From NCBI GenBank assembly GCA_964530165.1, contig CAZGYE010000056.1, positions 1 to 22,781 of the forward strand: a stretch of DNA of 22,781 nt, written 5' to 3'. A program made the translations under genes and the position numbers. Origin of the DNA: CAZGYE01 sp964530165 (GTDB lineage: Bacteria; Planctomycetota; Planctomycetia; Planctomycetales; Planctomycetaceae). Positions 7,794 through 14,979 of the stretch are shown piece by piece. Position 1 is the first letter of the stretch. The number at the start of each line of letters is the position of its first letter. The notes under the pieces were generated by a model, which was not told the DNA's origin, did no database searches, and saw only the letters and a program-made list of their open reading frames with translations.

Positions 7794-10700
7794 CTACGTG
7801 CCGCTGCTTCGCGCCGTGAGATCGCGTACCGGTTTACGGCGGGCGAGAAGTACGGGTAGGACGCGGTCGGCATCCTCGGTGAGCACGAACCAGCGCCTCT
7901 TGTACTGGATGATTTCATCAGACAGACCATAACCGAGCAGTTCCTCGCGATTGGCGGGCACAGCGTTGAGAACCAGCTCGATCACGTCATCCCCGGCGAT
8001 ACGGGTCTCCAGGAGCCGCCAGCCGTTGTCGAGCTCGATCGTTGATCCGGTGGCGAGAAGTTCCGCGATCTCCCGTGGCGTCGCTTCCCCGAGCGGCGTG
8101 CCGATGCCCAGCCGCTGCTTGACCTGCGGCACGTCGGCCGGGCTGAGATTGAGTCCCACCAGCGCCTGTCCCTCTGTGAGGACCGCGCGGGCGATCTTGA
8201 CGCTGCGGATGCCCGCAGCCCCCATGATCTTGTCATAGACGGGGAACACCGCACCGCTCAAGATGTGAAATCGCCGCGGCTCGGTCGTCGGGGTGGCGGC
8301 GTACTCGGCCTCCCACCAGGCGCGCGCCTCGTCACGCGGCACCTGCTTGTACTTCTTCTCTAGCTCACTCCGTTCCAGTTGCCGCCACGACCCCTTGATC
8401 GCCGTGAGGAAGACTTCACTGCGATGCGGCTCCCGGTGCGGGGAGACGCCATAGATGCGGCCGCTGCGGATGTTGCGGTAGAACGCGAGTTCGGCCTCCG
8501 AGTCGACCGCGAGAAACGTCCGCCGCCGGACGTCGACTTCCCCTTCGATTTCGTGCAGCATCGTTCTGGCACCCGAGGCACTGTCCACAACGAGCGTCTG
8601 AGGCTCGGCCACGCGGCGGAGCTTACGGGCGCGAATCTCCTCCACGCCGAAATCAAAGGCCCCCTGACGCTTGGCCGCTTCGACCGCTTCCAGGTATCGC
8701 TCGTAGAACAGATCGAACAGGCGGTTTTGCACCTCGACGTGGAGTACCATGATGCGATTGAGAAACTGCTCGACGTTCGAGGCGCAGCTCTCACGCACAG
8801 CCGTCTTGTCGGCATCGAGGACTCCCATCCGGTCCAAGACCCGCAGGCCGAGGCCCTCCTCAGCATGGCGGCCGGCATGCAGCTCGCGATACAGGCGGGC
8901 CAGCGCCGCTTTCCCGAAGCCATCGGTCACGTCCTCAGGGCGAAATAGATCGCTTGAGAGCGATTGTCGCTCCCCCTTGGTCAGCGCACCGAGGGCCGCC
9001 AGGCGTTTGGAGACGGCGTTGACGAGCCTCTTCTGGCCGGCCAGATCGAGCAGGGCCAGTCGAATCACGGGTGCTGACGTCTGATTCGAGCGGTGCACGC
9101 GGCCGAAGGCCTGCATCTGTTGGTCGGCCGACCAGGAGAGCTGGAAGGCGTAGAACACGCGACGCTGCTTATTCTTGGCGTCGACGTCGGCGTGCACGCT
9201 GATGCCGGTCGAGCCGGCCCCGGAAAGGACGGCCAACCGCTTCCGCCCCCGTTGAAAGAGCCGCGTCTCGTGGGCGTTCAGTTCACGGCGAGGGACGCCG
9301 TCGAGCTTGCGCCGCACGTACTTCCCGTTCTCGAAGCGGTGCGTGCGGCCGCTGATCTCGGCCACCGCGCCGGCCCCGAAATGGGAAACGAGCGCATCGA
9401 GCGGATTCTGCGGGAAATCCAGGTCGGCGACCATCTCCAAGAGTTCCTGTTGCCGCCGCTGGTTCTCGCGGTTGATCTCCGGATTGCCGTGCTCGTCTTC
9501 GATCCGGACGCGGACCACGTTGCCGGTCAGCTCGTCGGTCTCCTCACGGTACTGGTACAGCGGAAACTGTTTCTCGATCAACTGCACGATCATCTCCCGT
9601 GGCGTGGCGTCCAACTCGGAGAGTTCGATGCCCGCACTGCGGGCGTCTCGGACTTTGCGGTCGGTCTGGGCTTCCCCCGTGTTGAAGAGACTCACGACGG
9701 CCGAGCGTTCCTGGCGGAGGTCCTCCTCGATGGCCGGGATGAGATTGGGGACTACGTAGGCCATCATGAGCTGCAGGAAGAACCGCTGCTGTGTGGAGTA
9801 GAACTGCGAGAAACGGTGGCCGTTGCGGCGCTGTCCGGCGTTGGCTTCGGCCCGTTCGAAGGCAATGAGCAGTTCGGCCCACAGATCGGCGATGCGGTCG
9901 TATTGCCGGCGTTCGTCGTCGGTGAGACGATGCAAAAGCGGCTCGTACTCCACGCCGCTCTCGGGGACGGTCTCGCCGTCCGGAAGCCGCGTGGGTCCGT
10001 AGCTGATCGTGCGCGAGAGATAGGTGCCGACGCTTTTGAGGTCCCGGCAGAGCATTTCCATGGCGGCCACACCGCCGCGCTGCATGGCTTCGAGAAACGC
10101 CGGGAAGTCGGCAAACGGGGCACCCGCGCCCCAGAGTCCCAATCGCTCATAGGGCGCCATGTGGCGGGCCTCGGTCGCCCCTGTGGCGCTGAAGTACCGC
10201 ACCCGTGCCTGGGGAAACAGCCGCTGCAAGGCAATTCCCATGTTGCCGCGTAGCGTGCCGTGATCGATGGTGGCTTTTCCTCCGTGCGGCGTGGCGGCGG
10301 CATTCTTCATGAGGTGCGCCTCGTCGAAGGCCAGGACGCCGTCGAAGTCCGTCCCCAGCCAGTCGGTGAGCTGCTTGAACCGCAGGCCCTTGCCGGCAAA
10401 GTCGGTGCTGAGCATCCCGTAGGTCGTAAACAGGACGCCCACGTCTGCGGGGATCGGATCGCGCGGCTTGAATTTCGCCTGATGGACGATCGGTAGCGGC
10501 ACTCCCACGGCGGAGCGGTCCCGCTCGGCATCGACACGCAGTTGATGCGAGGCCGAGATGTGCACGTGCTTGGTGCGGCCCTGCGCCAGTTCATTAGCGA
10601 TGAAGGCGTAGAGCTCGCGGCCTTTCCCGATCCCCGTCCCATCACCGTTCCAGTGACCCCGGCGGGAGCCGTCTGCCAGAAACGTGGCTGTAGCTTGCCC

Positions 10701-12563
10701 GGCGTAGATCACGTCTTCGATTTGCAGGTCGGAGATGCACCCCTCGGCGATGATTTCGGGCGGGAGATGGTGGCGGTAGGTGACGTCGGGTGGCTCGACG
10801 CAGGCCATCGCGGCCGACTCGACGACGTTGGCCGGATGCGGCCAGGCGCCGCGGACGACGGCTTTCTGCACGCGATAGGGAGCGAAGACCGCGCCTTCCT
10901 CGATCTCGGCGGCCGCAGCCGGCAGGGCCGTTTCCAGTTCGCCAATGCCAGCCAGACGTGGTTCGGGCGGGCGATCAGCCACGCTGCCGGTGCCGCCAGA
11001 GGGACGCGGCGGGACGGTGCCGGGCGGTGGACGAGGCCCGCGGTCTCTTTGGGAGCGCGCATAAGCTGGGTTTCGCCTGCCTATGTTGGACTCTGAGCTT
11101 GGAGGAGTCGTGCTTGCGTCCTGACTCTGCTGGAGAATCCGCCCGTGAACGTCTTCCGCGGCGAGTCCGCGAAGTCTCTCGAACGCCTCCGGGACCGACA
11201 GGCCGCTGGCGGTCATGACGGTCGAGAGGTCAGCGGTCGGCCCGTTGCGGGCGATGACAATGAGTTGATGGTCGAAGGTTGTCCCGAAGCGGGCATACGC
11301 GCGGCCGTCGAGGCCGAGATTGGCCCGGACACTGTAGCGCTGGGCGATCTCCGCCCACCAGTCGCGAAACGTGGGACGATCCAGCGCCATTCCCGTACCA
11401 ACGAGGGCCGCCAGACGACCGCCCGGTTTGAGTCGCAAAAGCGCCTGTTCGATGTGCCTCGCGCCGAACGCCGTGTTGTGGCCTTTGACTCGACCGCCGG
11501 TGGCCGAGAAGGGCGGATTCATGACGACAGCATCGTAGGTCCGCTCAAGCGGCAGGAGATTGTCCAGCCGCTCGGCATCGAAGGCGGTCGGCTCAAATCC
11601 CTGCAACCTCAGCAGTTCGCGCCGTCTCGGGTCGATTTCGTTGGTCTCGACGTGTGCGCCGAGCAGCCGGGCGATGGCTGCGATATTTCCGGTTCCCGCA
11701 CTCGGTTCGAGCACGCGCATGCCGGGGCGAAGCGCCGCGGCGTGCACGACGAGAAAGGCCTCGGCCGGCGGTGTGCTGAACTGCTGGAAGTCGATCTGTC
11801 GCTGATCGCGACGTGTCTGGACCGGCAGCCGGGCCTGCTCGTTCAGCAGTCGTGTGAGCAGCGCATCGGGAGTCTGCCGCTTAAGGCCGGTCCGGTGCAG
11901 ATAGATGTTGAAGCCCGCTTCGGCGGCGTCGTAGGCATCGCGGGCGTGTCCTGCGGAACTGCCGAAGACCTCGCGTGCAAGGCGAGAGACTGACGCGTTG
12001 TTGAAGGTGGCGGCAGAGTCCGTTTCCAGCAGTGCTGCGAACCGAAGCGCGAACCGCGACGCCGGACTCTCGGGCGGCTTGTCGCCGGCAACCAGCGCGT
12101 CGTCGCGGGGCGGGATTGCGTGCCCTGCCCGTACTGTCGCATGAGAGGCCGTTTCGGTTGGCCCGTCAAACAGGCCGCGTTGATGCGGACGACTTCCCGG
12201 ACCGCGTGGCGCCACTCCATTCGGCCGGTGCCGTTTTGCTTCAGGGCCGGCTGCGCTCGAAAGCGAAAAGGACGGCTCTCCAAACTCGGCCTCGTGACAG
12301 AGGAGCTCGCCCGCGTCGCGCATCTCCTTGAGGATGCGGTTGACGGGATTGCTCTGCGGATCGCGCTGCGAAGCGGGAACCGCATGTCCCAATTGACGGC
12401 GCACTTCCCGAATGCCGACCGGTTCGCGGGCCTGCTGCAACAACTGAAGCACGCGCGATCGCAGGCCCGCCGCGGTCTTAGAAACGGAATCAGCGTGTGC
12501 CTTCTCTGCCGGGGAATGGATGCGTGGTTCGGTGAAGTCGAGCTGGAGTTGCCGCTCAGGCAT
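7794..12563 (-). CDS. Adenine-type methyltransferase fused to strawberry-notch-like superfamily 2 helicase
   Basis: This is a 1,589-residue fusion. A winged-helix-like segment lies at about 33-95. An N6-adenine-type methyltransferase follows, with motif I VLEPSAGTGN (284-293) and motif IV NPPF (349-352). After a proline-rich linker (about 445-545) comes the strawberry-notch-type helicase: Walker A in GDGTGIGKGR (640-649), DEAH box FDEAHLMKN (745-753), motif III-like YFSATGATEARHMAPYERLG (about 790-809), and motif VI QMQAFGRVHRSNQ (1149-1161). A helical C-terminal region of about 420 residues follows. Such fusions occur on phages, plasmids and ICEs. The P1 DarB protein, a methyltransferase-helicase that protects incoming DNA from restriction, is a functional analogue by architecture. 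An anti-restriction or DNA-processing role here is inference. I chose ATG 12563 (MPERQLQLDF) because the 27 codons before it overlap the promoter. It heads the minus-strand block. Confidence 0.9.
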   Translation of the reverse strand: MPERQLQLDFTEPRIHSPAEKAHADSVSKTAAGLRSRVLQLLQQAREPVGIREVRRQLGHAVPASQRDPQSNPVNRILKEMRDAGELLCHEAEFGEPSFSLSSAAGPEAKRHRPNGVAPRGPGSRPHQRGLFDGPTETASHATVRAGHAIPPRDDALVAGDKPPESPASRFALRFAALLETDSAATFNNASVSRLAREVFGSSAGHARDAYDAAEAGFNIYLHRTGLKRQTPDALLTRLLNEQARLPVQTRRDQRQIDFQQFSTPPAEAFLVVHAAALRPGMRVLEPSAGTGNIAAIARLLGAHVETNEIDPRRRELLRLQGFEPTAFDAERLDNLLPLERTYDAVVMNPPFSATGGRVKGHNTAFGARHIEQALLRLKPGGRLAALVGTGMALDRPTFRDWWAEIAQRYSVRANLGLDGRAYARFGTTFDHQLIVIARNGPTADLSTVMTASGLSVPEAFERLRGLAAEDVHGRILQQSQDASTTPPSSESNIGRRNPAYARSQRDRGPRPPPGTVPPRPSGGTGSVADRPPEPRLAGIGELETALPAAAAEIEEGAVFAPYRVQKAVVRGAWPHPANVVESAAMACVEPPDVTYRHHLPPEIIAEGCISDLQIEDVIYAGQATATFLADGSRRGHWNGDGTGIGKGRELYAFIANELAQGRTKHVHISASHQLRVDAERDRSAVGVPLPIVHQAKFKPRDPIPADVGVLFTTYGMLSTDFAGKGLRFKQLTDWLGTDFDGVLAFDEAHLMKNAAATPHGGKATIDHGTLRGNMGIALQRLFPQARVRYFSATGATEARHMAPYERLGLWGAGAPFADFPAFLEAMQRGGVAAMEMLCRDLKSVGTYLSRTISYGPTRLPDGETVPESGVEYEPLLHRLTDDERRQYDRIADLWAELLIAFERAEANAGQRRNGHRFSQFYSTQQRFFLQLMMAYVVPNLIPAIEEDLRQERSAVVSLFNTGEAQTDRKVRDARSAGIELSELDATPREMIVQLIEKQFPLYQYREETDELTGNVVRVRIEDEHGNPEINRENQRRQQELLEMVADLDFPQNPLDALVSHFGAGAVAEISGRTHRFENGKYVRRKLDGVPRRELNAHETRLFQRGRKRLAVLSGAGSTGISVHADVDAKNKQRRVFYAFQLSWSADQQMQAFGRVHRSNQTSAPVIRLALLDLAGQKRLVNAVSKRLAALGALTKGERQSLSSDLFRPEDVTDGFGKAALARLYRELHAGRHAEEGLGLRVLDRMGVLDADKTAVRESCASNVEQFLNRIMVLHVEVQNRLFDLFYERYLEAVEAAKRQGAFDFGVEEIRARKLRRVAEPQTLVVDSASGARTMLHEIEGEVDVRRRTFLAVDSEAELAFYRNIRSGRIYGVSPHREPHRSEVFLTAIKGSWRQLERSELEKKYKQVPRDEARAWWEAEYAATPTTEPRRFHILSGAVFPVYDKIMGAAGIRSVKIARAVLTEGQALVGLNLSPADVPQVKQRLGIGTPLGEATPREIAELLATGSTIELDNGWRLLETRIAGDDVIELVLNAVPANREELLGYGLSDEIIQYKRRWFVLTEDADRVLPVLLARRKPVRDLTARSSGT

Positions 12564-12601
12564 AGGAGGCGGATTGTGCCTGCGGTGTGAGATGCGGTCA
12601 A
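12561..12601 (-). promoter_or_regulatory. Promoter/start block of the methyltransferase-helicase gene
   Basis: On the minus strand, TTGACC (12601-12596), exactly 17 bases, CACAAT (12578-12573) and CCGCCTCCT precede the ATG at 12563. The boxes match sigma70 consensus at 5/6 and 4/6. The leader would be only a few bases. The 57-base gap to the divergent fic start holds this whole element. Confidence 0.6.
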
Positions 12602-12620
12602 GTCTCGGCCTACGGACACA

Positions 12621-13205
12621 ATGCTTCCGGCGCATCGCGAACAAAGCAGCGCTTCTCTGCAGGCGTTCGACGACCTGTGGAGTCGGTTTCCTTCACACGT
12701 CGAAGACGTCAGGCATCAAAGGCAGCTCCGCGGCGATGGGTTAAAGCTGCTCGGCGATCTCCTGTGGCACATTCACGGGCGCATCTTCGGCGAACTCTAC
12801 GAGTGGGCGGGGCGTTGGCGGACCGTTCAGATCAGCAAGCCCGGTGCCATCTGGCCGCCGCCTCATTATCTCGATGAGTCGATGCAGGCTTTCGAAGACA
12901 ACGTTTTGACGAAGTACCCGGCAGTGGTGCTGACAGACGACAATGCGTACTGCACGGCCTTGGGCGAGATCCAGGGGGAGTTCCTGGCAATCCACCCGTT
13001 TCGAGAGGGAAACGCGCGGACGATGAAACTGATGACGGACCTACTTTCCGTGCAGACCGGCAGGCCGCTTCTGATCTATGACATGAGCGAAGAGGGGGAA
13101 TCCCGATACACCGAAGCCGCAAAAACGGCACTGCTCGCGAAGGACTATCAGCCAATGGTGCAGGTCATTCGGCTGGCGCTGGATGCGGCTCGGAAGGAGC
13201 CATAG
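12621..13205 (+). CDS. Fic-domain AMPylating toxin
   Basis: The 194-residue protein carries the Fic active site HPFREGNAR (125-133), with catalytic H125, E129 for the metal, and N131 and R133 for phosphates. The usual second Gly is Ala (GNA rather than GNG), a common variant. The target-docking flap is around ISKPGAIWPP (71-80), after FGELYEWAGRWRTV, a hallmark of class I Fic proteins. Fic enzymes usually transfer AMP from ATP to Ser/Thr/Tyr of a target. No (S/T)xxxE(G/N) inhibitory helix is visible in the protein itself, so a separate antitoxin is expected; a candidate is encoded convergently at its 3' end. I chose ATG 12621, since no better upstream start exists in the 57-base divergent gap. 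No Shine-Dalgarno sequence is seen. Confidence 0.9.
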   Translation: MLPAHREQSSASLQAFDDLWSRFPSHVEDVRHQRQLRGDGLKLLGDLLWHIHGRIFGELYEWAGRWRTVQISKPGAIWPPPHYLDESMQAFEDNVLTKYPAVVLTDDNAYCTALGEIQGEFLAIHPFREGNARTMKLMTDLLSVQTGRPLLIYDMSEEGESRYTEAAKTALLAKDYQPMVQVIRLALDAARKEP

Positions 13206-13374
13206 CTTCCAGTTGTTCCATCAGCTGGCGTCGTGTTTCCTCCCGCAAGGGTGGGAGCCCTTCGATGACGCTGTTGCGCTCGGCAACGTCGATAATGCGG
13301 GCACGGCGCTTTGCATCATCCCGCAGCCACGGGAACGCCTCGCGAAGCGTGGGACCAGTACCGAAATCGTTCAT
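13165..13374 (-). CDS. Small protein with Fic-inhibitory-like motif; candidate antitoxin, convergent with fic
   Basis: This 69-residue mainly helical protein contains AERNSVIEGLPPLREETRRQ (31-50). Class I Fic antitoxins of the VbhA type present (S/T)xxxE(G/N), whose Glu fills the Fic ATP pocket and pairs with the second Arg of the active site. Here N34-S35-V36-I37-E38-G39 keeps the Glu-Gly and has Ser one position later, with Asn in the usual Ser place. It resembles the 'SxIEG' inhibitory helices also found inside class II Fic proteins. Unlike known class I antitoxins, which sit upstream of fic on the same strand, this gene is tail-to-tail with fic and overlaps its last 41 bases. The short length, its position and the motif support the call; activity is inferred. 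Confidence 0.65.
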   Translation of the reverse strand: MNDFGTGPTLREAFPWLRDDAKRRARIIDVAERNSVIEGLPPLREETRRQLMEQLEAMAPSEPHPAPAE

Positions 13375-13389
13375 ACACGTATTTTACCA
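13375..13389 (-). promoter_or_regulatory. Extended -10 promoter of the candidate antitoxin gene
   Basis: On the minus strand, TGG-TAAAAT (13389-13381) is an extended -10 box; only ACGTGT lies between it and the ATG. No good -35 box is seen. Transcription would begin at about the start codon, giving a leaderless message. Confidence 0.45.
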
Positions 13390-13412
13390 GATTCTGGGGA
13401 AGGACACGAGCG

Positions 13413-13427
13413 AAATGATCGTCATTT
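13413..13427. repeat. Inverted repeat upstream of the candidate antitoxin promoter
   Basis: AAATGA-TCG-TCATTT is a perfect 6+3+6 inverted repeat just upstream of where the antitoxin -35 region would be. It could be an operator. No other copy of it was noticed in the window. Confidence 0.25.
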
Positions 13428-13574
13428 CAACGGCGATCCGAACATGAAGGCACAGGAGCGGAAGAATGCCAGGTCAGCTGTCGCCCGTCAACCAGCTGAG
13501 CGGGACCGGTCACCCGTCTCGAACTGCTCGCCTTTCTGCTTGCGCTTCTGCTGTCGGCCAGCGATACTCGCGTC

Positions 13575-13745
13575 ATGGAACATTGGGTCGAGTACTACGA
13601 GCACTCCAACCAGTGCGTTGCGGAGTTCGAAGATCCGAAAACGGCATATGAATTCTGGCTGGGGCTCAGGCGAGGCGTGCGGGCCAAGCTTTACCAGAAC
13701 GGCGTGCTGGTTGGCGAAGGCGACGGGAACGAATCGGGGAGATGA
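13575..13745 (+). CDS. Small hypothetical protein, 56 aa
   Basis: The frame starts at ATG 13575 (MEHWVEYYEHSNQCVAEFED), ends with TGA and reads like a real folded protein. It has aromatic/acidic strand-like N-terminal residues, a helix (PKTAYEFWLGLRRGV), a strand pair (RAKLYQNGVLVGEG) and a short polar tail. I do not recognise a family. The fold could be a small beta-alpha-beta-beta unit. No Shine-Dalgarno sequence precedes it. It lies in the small-gene region between the fic pair and the TSCPD gene, and the larger frames covering the same bases have low-complexity, non-protein-like translations. Confidence 0.5.
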   Translation: MEHWVEYYEHSNQCVAEFEDPKTAYEFWLGLRRGVRAKLYQNGVLVGEGDGNESGR

Positions 13746-13868
13746 TCTCCGTGAAGTCGTTTCACAAGAGACGGGACGGATTCGGTCATTCCGAACCGAG
13801 CGAGGCATGAATTACACAGTCTGAGCGTTCGGCGGCGTGAAGCGTTCGGTCGACGGCAGAAGCGAACG

Positions 13869-13882
13869 AGCGAATCTTCGCT
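13869..13882 (-). terminator. Small hairpin at the 3' end of the 72-aa gene
   Basis: AGCGAATCTTCGCT is a perfect palindrome that overlaps the TAG stop of the minus-strand gene. It can fold into a tight stem, but no T-run follows, so termination is uncertain. Confidence 0.25.
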
Positions 13883-14099
13883 ATTCGATGGCGTCGGTAT
13901 CGAAGTCATCAACGAAGTCCATCTGGCCGGCAATGGGGATGATTCGCTTGGCCCTGTTGGCATTCCGGGCCTGTGCTCTCTCAATCATCTCGGCAACTGT
14001 TTGGGCGGTGTCACTCCCGTCGTAGTCAGGAACACGCTGCCGGATGTAGGCATCCAGCACGGTGAGCGTATCCAGGAGTGTGCGACGTTTGCGAGGCAA
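13881..14099 (-). CDS. Small hypothetical protein, 72 aa
   Basis: The protein is mostly helical with a basic N-terminus (PRKRRTLLDTLTVLDAYIRQ), a helix around TAQTVAEMIERAQARNANRA, and an acidic tail (DFVDDFDTDAIE). I do not recognise a family. A basic head with an acidic tail is common in small DNA-associated or antitoxin-like proteins, but that is speculation. The start is a TTG, since no ATG or GTG is available before the stop a few codons upstream. The true N-terminus may have been lost. It is divergent from the TSCPD gene. Confidence 0.5.
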   Translation of the reverse strand: MPRKRRTLLDTLTVLDAYIRQRVPDYDGSDTAQTVAEMIERAQARNANRAKRIIPIAGQMDFVDDFDTDAIE

Positions 14100-14213
14100 A
14101 GGGGGCAGAGCTTATCCCTTCCCCGGCCAGTCGGCAAGCACGGGGAAACGCTACCGAAAAGGGCGTTATGTTGTTGCAGAGCGCCGCGGGGATGGATAAG
14201 GTGCTCTCCTTTC

Positions 14214-14293
14214 ATGGAGCAGTACCAGTTCCCAAATATACGAGCAGGGCTGACACGGAAAGTGAATGCGTGCGGATTCGATCTGTACCTGAC
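14214..14293 (+). CDS. TSCPD-domain protein, exon 1 (split by a group II intron)
   Basis: ATG 14214 opens MEQYQFPNIRAGLTRKVNAC then GFDLYLT, the start of a TSCPD domain, the small domain found at the end of B12-dependent ribonucleotide reductases and in stand-alone phage/plasmid proteins. Read through, the frame ends at TGA 14301-14303 after ACA-like nonsense. If the group II intron is removed after AC at 14293, the frame continues in exon 2 as YLT|VNAKADGEPGEVFVKIGKQG, the normal TSCPD sequence. The exon has 26 codons plus two bases. A weak promoter (TTGCAG, 17 bases, TAAGGT) ends 11 bases before the ATG. Confidence 0.8.
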
Positions 14294-14979
14294 GTGTGCC
14301 TGATGTACCGATCTGGGATTCACGATGAATTCCAGAGCGGGATGCCTTGTTGGCAATGTTCTTGTTTTGAACCGTGGCCGTCTGGTCGGCCACCTGTACC
14401 CAGGGAGTATGTTGATGGAAACGCGTGAATCCGTCGGCTAGACAACTCTCCCGACAAAGCGGGACACAGACGAGACCTCATAGTCGTGGTAGTCCTGCCA
14501 GGTAGAGTCCACGTATGGCTACTCACAGGAATCGGTGAACACCTTCGGGAAACAGGTCCCTCATTCCCGCCAATATTGAGGTCGTCCGGGTGTCATGGCC
14601 CGGAATAGGGAATGGCTCGGACGGCTGGAAGCCTTGGTCAGAGGAGTCCAGCCCGGATGATTGACTTGATCATGAGATTTGCAGGAACAACCAGTTACCC
14701 TGCGATGTTCCGAGGGAGCAGCAGGCCGCTGTCGGGTGTCAGTACACCGAAGCCTAACCGTGGATGCTTGAGTGTCAGCAAGGGAACCAGGGAAGCTCGT
14801 TCGAGTAGGGTGATCACGCAACCAGGCTGGCAATCGTCGGCCCAGGTTTCACCGATGAGGCGAACGAGTGACGGAGCCGCCGTAGTAGTCCGAGGTTGGG
14901 AAAGCCAGCCACATGGCGAAGGGCGGCAGGACGTTTCGTTTTGGGCAGCCGAAAGGTTTAGCAATCGAGAGGGTTCTCG

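Noticed and set aside
9093..10253. 386-codon + strand frame
   Set aside because: It lies entirely opposite the helicase domain of the 1,589-aa fusion. The translation has no family motifs, and long antisense frames are expected in GC-rich genes.
11145..11993. 282-codon + strand frame
   Set aside because: It is antisense to the methyltransferase part of the fusion protein, whose motif I and NPPF are clear; no independent evidence.
13183..13824. 213-codon + strand frame overlapping the fic end
   Set aside because: The translation is low in protein character and is contradicted by the antitoxin-like gene and the 56-aa gene in other frames.
14894..14979. TSCPD exon 1 ending further downstream, or a GTGCG intron start at 14270
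   Set aside because: A GTGCG start at 14270 breaks the TSCPD frame with any AY-ending 3' site, while GTGTG at 14294 restores the expected GFDLYLTVN sequence and frame.
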